A stretch of 64,000 nt of DNA from Trichomonas tenax (taxonomy: Eukaryota > Parabasalia > Trichomonadida > Trichomonadidae), in NCBI GenBank assembly GCA_023091735.1, contig JALKBU010000175.1, positions 1-64,000 of the forward strand, written 5' to 3'. The notes under the pieces were generated by a model. It saw only the letters and a list, made by a program, of their open reading frames with translations, was not told the origin of the DNA and ran no database searches. This document shows, one piece after another, positions 10,621-20,100 of this stretch. Positions within the stretch are counted from its first letter, which is position 1, and every line of letters begins with the position of its first letter. The translations under genes were made by a program, and so were the position numbers.

Positions 10621-10912
10621 TTATGATGACCAAATGTGAAAGATTGATATCATATCATAAATTAAAATTTAGCCAAAACACTAAAATGAATACTCACAGT
10701 CCACAACAAATTCTGTTAATGTATATTTTTAATTTAGCAAAATGATCACCTTTATATCGAGGAATAGTAAATCAGAAAATGGTCAAAAAGTGTTGGTATT
10801 TTATTGGTTATATATTCGAATCAAAGTGTATTTAATAACAGTTCTTCTCATGAAGAAAAAACTCGGATTATAAAATTTATTGTTAAATATAAATAATTCA
10901 AATAATCGTCAA

Positions 10913-10992
10913 GGTCATTTGGCCGAGTGGTCTAAGGCGCCACTTTAAGTCACTGGTCCGCGAGGGCCTGGGTTCGAACCCCAGAATGAACG
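10913..10992 (+). tRNA. tRNA-Leu (anticodon AAG)
   Basis: The class II shape is visible. The A-box is TGGCCGAGTGG (10920-10930) with the leucine-type GGTCTAAGGC. The anticodon loop is TTAAGTC with AAG at positions 34-36 (codon CUU). An extra arm (TCC-GCGA-GGG) follows, then the T-arm CTGGG-TTCGAAC-CCCAG and B-box GGTTCGAACCC. The acceptor GGTCATT pairs with AATGAAC apart from one G-A mismatch, and the anticodon stem CCACT/ACTGG has one C-C mismatch. A T run follows at 10996-11000 as a Pol III terminator. No intron is seen. Confidence 0.85.
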
Positions 10993-11065
10993 ATTCTTTT
11001 TAATTAAAAGTCTATCACCTATATTATAATTTTAAGCCCTTTTTAATCATCCTTTTTCTTTTCTG

Positions 11066-12454
11066 ATGCAAAACAAAGCAGAAGAAAACGAAAATATGGA
11101 GATGATGAACCTCCACATATCGAATCATCAGGAGCAAGAAGTTGCGATGAGTATTGAAGCGAATCCTTCAAAAGAAGACTACACATCGATTATTTTTTAC
11201 TTAATAATTGTTATTGTTACAGCTTTATCAGGCTATCTTGCTCCGCAGAATGATATATCCGGTAAAATCGAATACAAATTCCACAACAATCGTAAAAATC
11301 ATCTTCATAAATCTTTAGCCCCATTAACTGATAAAAACATAATGATTCGATTAAGCGTTGCTTTTATTCCAAATCCTGTCAATGAAATTAAGCACTTTGA
11401 AGTACATATGCGTGCAAATTTTGCTGAATACTTAAAAAGTGCTAAAAAGTCAACATATACGCAACCTGTGGATGTATTGTTCGAAGTGAAACCGAATCAT
11501 ACGATGACTCAAGAAATATTACTCTATTATACGAGAATTAAAAATTTGGACCAAGTTGAAGTTTCTCTTCATTTCGATAATGTAACAGGATTCAAGTCCG
11601 CGATATTCACATGGAGCTATGTCAATGAGCAAATCACGTATTATCACATTTACACGAGATTCACTTTCTTCGTCATGCTGATCATCTGTTTGATCATATA
11701 TCTGATTCGCCTTCGACAAATCGACATGAAACTTTGGCGCCTTGAGCAAAAGTTCGCGATTATTTTGTTAATTGCTGCGATTTTCAACTCTTTCCCTGCA
11801 TATTTAGTCTTTTTGTTGTCGAAGCTCGAAATATCTTTTGTCGCATTGTTCATAACACACTTCGTGTACGACAGCTTCATTTATTCATTCATCGTTGCAG
11901 GAATTGATATATTGAGAGTCAAAGACACGAACAAACTTCGAAAGTGTTTGATGTTTAACTACTCTTTCTTCGTTCTCAGATTCATTTTGCTTTTTATATT
12001 ATTCGTTTATGGTATATTCTATGGAAAGATGGGAGTCATTGAGATTGGACAGAAAATCCTTCACACGATTCCGAAAATTTGGATTGCAATCGATTTGATT
12101 CTCGCATACTCGAAATCTGATCCAACAGAGAGGCACAGATTTTACATATACGCAATTCTTTTCGGTCTGATCGTAATCATCAATTTTTTGTCCACACTGA
12201 TATCAAACTCGTCTTCTCTCCTCGTTTCGACGATGAGCTTCTCGATATCATTCTCTTCTTCAAATGCATTCACGATTCTGATTGCATTTTACCATTGGCC
12301 GTTCGTTCCATCTGTTGACATCGAATATGCGAAACCAGAAGATATCAACAAAGACGAAAACTATTTTGATGCCGAAGAAGACTCAGCTCAGAATGTTAAT
12401 GATGAATTAGACCACAAAGATGAAAACATTTCGATCGAAAATGCCGAAGATTGA
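11066..12454 (+). CDS. TMEM181/Wntless-like multi-pass membrane protein
   Basis: The 462-residue protein has an acidic cytosolic N-terminus. A first membrane span lies at about 38-58. A luminal domain of about 130 residues follows. Then come roughly seven further hydrophobic spans (about 190-430) and an acidic C-terminal tail. Between the first two C-terminal spans, the block RLRQIDMKLWRLEQKF followed by LLIAAIFNSFPAYL resembles the W-x-x-EQK-...-LL-x-A-x-x-x-N/D-x-P motif of Wntless/TMEM181 proteins. Those have a GOLD-like luminal domain joined to a GPCR-like seven-span core and act in secretory traffic. Family membership is inference from this motif and the topology. The ATG follows a TCATC at about 11047, a weak initiator. 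Confidence 0.65.
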   Translation: MQNKAEENENMEMMNLHISNHQEQEVAMSIEANPSKEDYTSIIFYLIIVIVTALSGYLAPQNDISGKIEYKFHNNRKNHLHKSLAPLTDKNIMIRLSVAFIPNPVNEIKHFEVHMRANFAEYLKSAKKSTYTQPVDVLFEVKPNHTMTQEILLYYTRIKNLDQVEVSLHFDNVTGFKSAIFTWSYVNEQITYYHIYTRFTFFVMLIICLIIYLIRLRQIDMKLWRLEQKFAIILLIAAIFNSFPAYLVFLLSKLEISFVALFITHFVYDSFIYSFIVAGIDILRVKDTNKLRKCLMFNYSFFVLRFILLFILFVYGIFYGKMGVIEIGQKILHTIPKIWIAIDLILAYSKSDPTERHRFYIYAILFGLIVIINFLSTLISNSSSLLVSTMSFSISFSSSNAFTILIAFYHWPFVPSVDIEYAKPEDINKDENYFDAEEDSAQNVNDELDHKDENISIENAED

Positions 12455-12557
12455 ATTCTTATAAATGTTATTTTGATTTGTTTTAAATTTTAATAAATTT
12501 AACTCATGATAATGTTTACTGGAAAGATCAGCAACAAAAGTTGCTTGGATAAAAAAA

Positions 12558-13553
12558 TTATGAATAAGTCGAATAAATAAGAGGAAGCATTATAAATTGA
12601 TGAAATGAAAAGATAAATTGATGTTTTATAACAATTGTTTTTTCTATTTTCTTTTTATTAATTAAAATTAAGCCAAAATCTAAAAGAGGATTTTCTGCGT
12701 CACATAATTCAGTGGAAAAGAATGAAAGCTCAAATTGTAAATATTCTGTTGTTCCACCATAAGATGCACCATTGTTTGGCCAATATGGGTTATTGAAGGA
12801 ACAATTTGATACTGTGAATGTTGCGTGGTAACGGTAAGTATTAAATAATTTTTCTCCTGTGTTGTCTGAAATGATGCATTCTTTAAGATTAAATATTGAA
12901 GTACCACAAAATAAACCATAAACTCCAAGTTCGTTAGAATTTTTGATGAAAACAGATTGGAAAATGTCGATTGTCATAGACCAATAACCAAAAAGTGGCA
13001 ATTTACCTGCTGATGATATGTTGCAATTTGTGGTGAAATTCTGTGTTGATGTTCCATTTGCATTATTCAAGCAAACTTCAACTTGATCAAATCCAGTGCA
13101 GTATGAGAAATTTGTAGATTTGATGTCTTGGATGCCATATTCAGTATATAAAACAGAATTTTCGCCAGTGCTTTGCGTGAATGAGCATCCAATAATCTGA
13201 CTTTTGCATGTTGATCTTTCTGGCAAAGAAACAGATGATTGAGAACCATATTGACCACAATATGCACCACTACTGCAAACACCAATATGGACACAGTTGA
13301 TATTTTTACATGAAATGGCACCGCCATATTGACCGTTTACAATATCATCAGTATTTTTAGGTTTAATAAATGTTGTTTTGTAAACAAGTAAGTAATCTGA
13401 TGATTCACCATTGATAAATATAACACCTGAACTTCCTAATTCATCAAAAACAACGTTTAAAACGAAGTTTTTGCCACTTATTGTGAGTTTTTCGTTTCTT
13501 GTGATTTCTGTTGGTTGTCCTGCATCCGGATAAACAGAATTCCAGACATCCAT
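12558..13553 (-). CDS. Cys-rich surface-like family, copy 3
   Basis: 331 residues, starting MDVWNSVYPDAG, with the same Cys-rich strand repeats as copy 1 (CKNINCVHIG, IIGCSFTQSTGENSVLY, LKECIISDNTGEKLF). It is near-identical to copy 1 over about 290 residues. The 5' flank is also conserved back through the paired AAGGTTATA elements, so promoter and gene were duplicated together, in inverted orientation about 6.5 kb away. The same upstream in-frame ATG and TGA (about 13574-13576) occur as in copy 1. If the downstream Met is used there is no signal peptide, which would be odd for a surface protein. Confidence 0.55.
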   Translation of the reverse strand: MDVWNSVYPDAGQPTEITRNEKLTISGKNFVLNVVFDELGSSGVIFINGESSDYLLVYKTTFIKPKNTDDIVNGQYGGAISCKNINCVHIGVCSSGAYCGQYGSQSSVSLPERSTCKSQIIGCSFTQSTGENSVLYTEYGIQDIKSTNFSYCTGFDQVEVCLNNANGTSTQNFTTNCNISSAGKLPLFGYWSMTIDIFQSVFIKNSNELGVYGLFCGTSIFNLKECIISDNTGEKLFNTYRYHATFTVSNCSFNNPYWPNNGASYGGTTEYLQFELSFFSTELCDAENPLLDFGLILINKKKIEKTIVIKHQFIFSFHQFIMLPLIYSTYS

Positions 13554-13633
13554 TAATGAATTCGATTCTTTTCTTCAATTTAAACAAAATACATTAAGCA
13601 TAAAATGGCGGTTTTATCTTACTTCGCCTTATT

Positions 13634-13674
13634 TATAACCTTTCTCTTTCAAATATAACCTTATTGATAACCTT
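13634..13674 (-). promoter_or_regulatory. AAGGTTATA cluster before copy 3
   Basis: The plus strand shows TATAACCTT at 13634-13642 and 13654-13662 (20 bp apart), and ATAACCTT again at 13667-13674. They lie 80-120 bp upstream of the presumed start, in the same arrangement as before copy 1. Confidence 0.5.
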
Positions 13675-13696
13675 CTTTGAAATTTAATGCTATAGT

Positions 13697-14492
13697 TTAT
13701 TCGATGACTTCCCTTCCTTCATAATATCCAAACAATTCGAATTCTTCTGTGTAATGGCCTCCTGACTCTGTAACGTCCATAAGACTGAATCGGATGAATT
13801 TGAATTGTTTAGACATGTTGCATTTCCATGTGAACGTTTTATTGTTCGAACCGATATCTGTGTTGCGGCGTTTCTCGTCAATCATCTCCCACGTGCTTCC
13901 ATCGTTGGAACCTTCCCACGCGAAGCTTGTAGGGTAATTCCAGTAGCTCACTCGGTGTTCTGATCTGATGGTGTATCCGTTCATTGAGAGTGTTCCTTTC
14001 TTGAATTCGAATGTGATCGTGTTGTTTTCACGCTCTCGAATGTACCACTGCTTATGCATTCCGTAGTCGAAAACGACTTTTGGAGGAAGATGGCATGTAC
14101 CATCAGACTGAATGCCAACGAGTCCTGCATCATATGGATTTCTCCCATTTGCACGAGATCTGAGGAAGTTGAAAACGCCAGAATGAGCATTCCCTTCTTA
14201 TGGCAAACATGCGTTCTGATGTATTCGATTCCGCATACCATGTTTTGTGCAGAATCGAGAATTTCTTTGACTGTCGATAGCGCGAACTTATCTCTGAGAA
14301 TAACGAGAGAAGAAACTAACGAAAGTGTTTTAAGATAACTTTTATTCTCAGAATACGCTGAATCGATCGCTTCTCTTGCAGCTTTTTTTTGGTCCATGTT
14401 TGAGAATCAATCTTTCCGTGGATTTCGTTGTAAATAAATTCCGGCTCCTTTCCATCCTTCAAAAATCCTGCGATATCTCCTTTAGCAGACAT
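13697..14492 (-). pseudogene. F5/8 type C (discoidin) domain protein with two frameshifts
   Basis: The ATG at 14492 opens MSAKGDIAGFLKDGKEPEF. The frame is lost at a T8 run (14383-14390); one more base there would join it to the following frame (AAREAIDSAYSENKSYLKTL). That frame gives a helical region of about 95 residues up to CHKKG near 14198. It then needs a second shift to enter the discoidin domain (GVFNFLRSRANGRNPYDAG, CHLPPKVVFDYG, MNGYTIRS, FAWEGSNDGSTWEMI, FKFIRFSLMDV, FELFGYYEG). The F5/8 C core is intact to the end. These domains bind glycans or lipids. Both breaks are at or near short repeats, so sequencing error is possible. Confidence 0.7.
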
Positions 14493-15825
14493 TGTTTCAA
14501 ATTCTTTTCGTTGTGTAAAGTGAAGTTAATTATTCTCAATCTTTTTCATTTTTAGATGCTGTTGAAATCAACTTCTTAACGTCATATTATGTTGCAGCAC
14601 AATTTTATCCAAAAACGGTTCACTTTTGACATAAAAATTAAGGGGATGCCTTTGAATGGTTTACATTTTTAACTAATTTGGTAAATTTCCTCCTAATTAA
14701 TGAATAAAAGGAAACTAAATTTTCCTTTCTCTCAATTTTTTCTCTCAGTCCCATATTTTGAACAGCAGTTTATTTTTATCCATATATCGTTATTACATGT
14801 GTAGATAAGTATGGCATATTTTTAGAACTATCGACATATTATCTACACCTTATTTTTCCACCATAAAAATGCCATTTGTAAATAACAATATTGTAAAAAT
14901 TCGTCTTGATATAATATCTTCAAATATACATTCTGCATCATATTTTAAGCGAGAAATATTCATGATTCATCCTTTATATTCTACATGTAAAAAATCGTAT
15001 ATCATTGTAAATCTAGATCTCTCTATTTTGCAACCAGCAAATTGTGGGAAAATACATTTTTTGATCGATCTCATAGAATATTTTGAGAGCCTATATTTGG
15101 CCATAGGGGACCTTAAGGGTGAACACACGCCCATACGTAAACTTCGAAAAATATATTGCTTGTTTTAATAGTGATTCGCAATGCTGCCATGATGAAGAAC
15201 ATGATCTATCAAAAATTATAGAGAAAAGAATTCATAACATCAATATTGGGAAAACTTAATTCTTTTTGTAATAAAACAACTAATTTGTATTCAATCCAAC
15301 ATAAGGAAGCTTTTGGAAAGATCAATTTTGAAATTCTCTCATTCGTTTTAGTCTCAAAGCACGATTTTCCTTATTCGAAAATAGCCATTTCTGAAGTTTA
15401 CGTATGGCCGTACATTTGCCCTTTTAAAAAGTGTTATTTTCAGTGCAATCTACAAATTGAAAATGAACAGACATTTGTTCAATAGATAGAGCAGTTTATA
15501 TATAAGCATTAAAACAAATTGACATTAACTCAGGCATTGATGATTATTGTTTCTTGAATTTTAATCAATGAAAGAATGCGTTTTAATTATACACAAGTCT
15601 ATTATTCTGAAGCTCATTGAAGCAGTAATAAAAGTTAAATATTTATGAAACCTTTATGTTGAATCAAATCGATATTCATCATTCAATGAGAAAATATTAT
15701 ATAAACCTATTTTTGTTAAATAAACGTGTTATATACATCAACTGCAATATGTTTATCGTATTGATTTTGATTAAATATGGAGCGATTTAAAAGTCAATGA
15801 TTCGATAAAAAAAAGTGAGAGTCTA
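14493..15825. other. Gene-poor stretch with a short inverted repeat
   Basis: Two anonymous plus-strand frames (14869-15168, 15246-15485) have no recognisable family and AT-driven composition; I do not call them genes. CCATACGTAAACTTC at 15131-15145 recurs as a perfect 15-nt inverted copy at 15393-15407, with weaker similarity outward (a GGG...ATACG context on both sides). The rest holds nothing I can name. Confidence 0.45.
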
Positions 15826-15931
15826 TGACAAAAGTGAACATCAAAAAGTGACAGATGAACCTTAAAGTCACTTTTTAAAATAAATCGTCACTTTTTGCGC
15901 GGGCAAATTGTCACCTTTATAAAAAGTGTCA
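15826..15931. promoter_or_regulatory. Cluster of TGACA/TGTCA/GTCAC half-sites
   Basis: TGACA at 15826 and 15849, GTCAC at 15867, 15887 and 15910, and TGTCA at 15927 occur within 106 bp in both orientations, mostly 18-23 bp apart and flanked by A or T runs (AAAAAGTGACA, GTCACTTTTT). The same half-site flanks the proteasome gene start. No coding gene follows closely; a GC-rich island begins about 130 bp downstream. Confidence 0.45.
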
Positions 15932-16057
15932 TAAATATCTTTGTCTAACCAATACATCCAGGTTAGTGTTGTTGACGAGCCACAACTCTATCATCAACGA
16001 GCATATACCTAATTGGTAAGAAAACAACGATATTTATGCATGCTTAAATTGTTGCGA

Positions 16058-16135
16058 GAATGTCATTGGGCGAGGTCGGCCTGAGACTTCCAAAGCCCTC
16101 GAGGCGCCAGGCCCTAGCAAGAACCCACTTATTGA
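16058..16135 (+). other. GC-rich island, possible structured RNA, unidentified
   Basis: About 75 bases with far higher GC than the surrounding DNA, including CGAGGTCGGCCTGAG and CCCTCGAGGCGCCAGGCCC. Complementary segments (CGAGG/CCTCG, GGCCTG/CAGGCC) could form a hairpin, and a T run follows at about 16140. I cannot match it to tRNA, snRNA, 7SL, RNase P or rRNA. It could instead be a fragment of transferred or coding DNA. Confidence 0.3.
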
Positions 16136-16139
16136 TTCA

Positions 16140-17184
16140 ATTTTTAATACACATTACATTTTCACTTTTGATATTAATAAATTATTATTTTTTTCTATTT
16201 TTTATTTTTCACAGATACCTTTTTCATTACACGATTATTTTCATATTATTACTTTTTCTCATAATTATTAATATATCATTAAATTCATAATTAATTATGA
16301 ATCATGAATTAAATAATGTTTTCATGTTACTTTCATTTTATATATTGATTTATATTATTTAGATTCTCAATTCGATCCTTATATTCTTTGTAAAATTCGT
16401 TTTTTACCAAATTATTCGTTTTTAATTCATATTTATCATGCAAGATGAGATAATTTCGACAGAGTTTCTTGGTTTTCTTAGGTTTGGAGTGCAACAAAAA
16501 CTTGCAATGAACAAAGAGAAATGGATGATGTGCTATCGTCAGGATGCTGATAGTACAAATAACATCCTTCACTATAAGGCCACAACTACTCATAATGAAG
16601 TCTTCTTTGGCTTCCAACATTAAGTTCAATCCATTTCAACCTATTGATACTTTTCCATTTTTTCCCACCCAAACACGTCACTTTCCTTTATTTTGACATC
16701 CTAACTTTACATGTCAAAAATAAGTTGCATGTCAGAAAAGCACGTTGTTCTATTTTGTCACAGTCCCATTTTAAATCGAAACAAAATTCATCAGAACTCA
16801 AGAATTTAATTTTTCCGAAAATTTTTAATAAATAGTAATATATGGTATTTGATCTACAATCTATTTTTCTTAATAAAGCACGTTTTTAGAGGAAAAATTG
16901 AAAGGTGCAAAATTAGTGTAGAGAGGTTTACAAAATTCCACTCAAAAGCCATTGAGAGATGGCTCAAAAGTCAAGCATGGTGTTACACTAATTTAAATGC
17001 TATAATGTAAAACAGCTCATAATCAACATAACTCATTTTCGATATATAAAATATTTTTCTTTGGACCCCTCAATATTTTGTTAGAACTCACATAATATTT
17101 TCTATATCCATTTAAAAATCCATAACATCATACACCTATGATTCAAAATATAAGTTTATGATACATGATCTAAAAGTGACAAAA
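16140..17184. other. Intergenic, no confident gene
   Basis: A minus-strand frame at 16333-16629 (98 codons, Lys-rich end) has no recognisable family, and I do not call it. TTTATTTTGACA at about 16688-16699 is another dispersed half-site. The remainder is the AT-rich leader of the BEACH gene. Confidence 0.4.
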
Positions 17185-20100
17185 ATGAGTGTGAAGAATG
17201 AATTAGTTGATTCCATGGCTGATATGATCATAGTCATGTTGACAGAAGGCTGCGGAAATGAATTTTCGCAGATATTCACGATGCTTTTGCAAGTAATTCC
17301 TTTTTTTAATGAAATTTTCGATAATATGACGAACAATATCGATACAACACGCGTTCAAGCAGCAGCACAGAAGTTTCTGACGAATGTAAATTCCAATTTG
17401 GACGTATTCTCACAAAAATATACGGAATTTCAAAACATAATAGATTTTTTGCCTAAGTTTATTGATAAATCGACGACATTAAAAATCGAAGATACATTTG
17501 TCAGTATATATGTCACAGCTGTTCAACTCTGCCAAAGTTATGATGACAGATTAAACAAATTAGTGCCATCAATAATAGAAATGTTCAAAAACCCGGTTTT
17601 ATCGAATAGGTTCATATTGAATGACGGATTCATGTTCGCAATATTCCAAAAAATGATGAATAAGGAATCTCAATTAAGTGAAACAGCGCTTAAACTCATC
17701 TTTTCGAATATACACAAGTGCAATTTATCGATAGATAGCAACAGTTCAACTAAAATAATTCAAATTGTTTCCCAATCTTTTGAATCTTTATCTCTTGATG
17801 ATTCATTACAATATTCGAAGCTCCTTTTATATCTCATTCAAAACGATGTAGACAAGTTATACAAAGTAGCTATCAAGGCAGGAATGTTTACTTCATTTAT
17901 AGAGAAAATAATCTCTTTACAGGACTTGTCCGAATCAATTTCTTCAATTATTATTCAATTTGTGCCCTTTAAGACATCAGAAGATCAAATTTCACCAGGA
18001 ATTTTATACATTATCGATGCTTTGACGAATGAAAATCTTTTTTCTCACTCAGTTTACGACTCCCTACTTCAGACACTTGACACGTACATTAAAGAGACAA
18101 AACCATCCGATGAATTGCTTAAATCACATCTCTTAAGTCAAATCGTATTTTCAATGAATTTATCGAATTACAAAGCTATTTCAGTATTCGTCGACCTGCT
18201 ATCTTTCCTGAAATATAACGTGGACTACAATATATTACCTGTTGTGCCTGGAGTTCTTCGATTATGTAATTTTGACGTCGCAATTTCAGTCGATTTGACC
18301 GAACTTTTCCACTTATTCCTGCAAATGGACACCGAGTTTCAGCCATTTGCGACATCGTTTTTCAATCCATTCATTTCAACATTGAATCAAAAGCAATTAA
18401 CAACATTATTCAACAAATACCCACAACTTATCTTATTTATTCAAAGATTCTTCGAATTTATACCTAAGGATGAAGATAAATCCACTCTATTACAGAAATT
18501 TATTTCTGTTTTCTCAGATCTCGAGAAAGAAAGTGAAGCTAAGTTTTGTGTAGCTCAAATCATTCAAAGTAAGTCTGTTTTACCACAAATTACATCATAT
18601 CTTTCATCATATTTAGAAAATAAAATCGATGCAAGTAATTTTGTCGAAGCATTGATGTTATGCTCTAAGTCAAATCCTCCACTTACAGAATATCTTCGAA
18701 TTAATACAATAAGTTCGGTCTTTAAGTTATATCAAGAAAATATCCTTAATAAGATATCCTTAGTCAATTATATTTCAGCACTGGCTCAAGGAAGGTTCAT
18801 ACGAAGCTACTGTGAGACAATATACACAATGCTTTCGAGTTTGGAGAACTTCACGCTTGAACCAAATGAATACTTAAGATTGGCCTATGGAAGGAATCTT
18901 AACGATACATTTATATTAACAAGAGTCTGCTTCCCATTCTTGATGCAAAAATCTGAAGTTTGTAAGATTAATGATTATTTTGACATGCTTATTATTCAAA
19001 TTTACGGCAAATTCGAGAATCCATTGGACAATGTTTACCTCCCTAAGATGTCTTCTTCCTACATTTCTCAAAAAATAGCCAAATCAGTTGTTGATAACAG
19101 TTCAATACTATTAAAGAGCTCAAAGTATGAAGAAAGCAAATTCCCTATGTTCCAGTTTACGGGTGATGACTCAAAATTCACCATTAAACTTGAATCAAAT
19201 AGCACAACTTTGGCGTTTTGGTTAAATGTATTAGAACAAAGAGTTTCTGACTTTATTGTGTTCCAAGGAGTTAAATTGATGTTATCAAAAGACGGAATAA
19301 TGCTTGATAATATTTTAATTTCAAAGATCGAAGTAATGCGTTGGTATTTCATTTATTTGACTTTGAATGATACAACGCTATCGATATATGTCAATGGAAA
19401 ACTTGAAACAACAACAAAAATCCAAACTCCCACAAATACAACAATTTTAGGCGGCAAAAACTCTAATTTCACCACAACACTTCTCAGATTCTTCGAAAAT
19501 AACTCCAGTTCAAATATTGAAAACATAATGAAGTTAAATTATGATTCTGTAGCGACAGTAGATTCAAATCTTTTCGTTTCACCAAACAACTTCCTAAATG
19601 ACAAATATGAGATCGAAATTCCCAAATATATAACAGGATATCCACAGATTATACCAATTTACCCTCTCGCGAAATACATAAGGCGAGAATTATGCGGCTT
19701 TAATTACATTTTTGCGAAATTCTTCGATCAAGAATTAACGCAACAAGAAGGCGAAGAATATTTAGAAGCATTGATAAATTTTCAGAAACGCGGCGAAACA
19801 AAGTTAGGAAACATCGAATTCGCTTCAAGAATGAGTGTCATTGCTTCTTTATTTGATTTCACAGAACCAATCCTCAAATCATTGATTGATCTCTTCATGA
19901 ATCCAATTGTTGATTGGGTTGCTTTCGAAAACTTTTTCTGCGACTTCGATAGAATAATGAATCCGATCTACAAGAATGCTTTGTTTGATAAACTATCACA
20001 GCATGTTACAAAAGAAGGAATTCCTCCATATTTGTTGAATTTCTTGTTCTGGTCAATCATTTTAGGATCAGAAGACTCAAAGGAGATTTCATTGATTATT

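Noticed and set aside
14869..15485. Two anonymous small genes
   Set aside because: Composition is typical of random AT-rich frames; the only structure seen is the short inverted repeat.
15990..16135. U6 snRNA or RNase P RNA
   Set aside because: A loose match to the U6 GCATATAC-AATTGG region and to an AGAACCC-CTTAT element, but ACAGAGA, AGC and the P4 partner sequences are absent.
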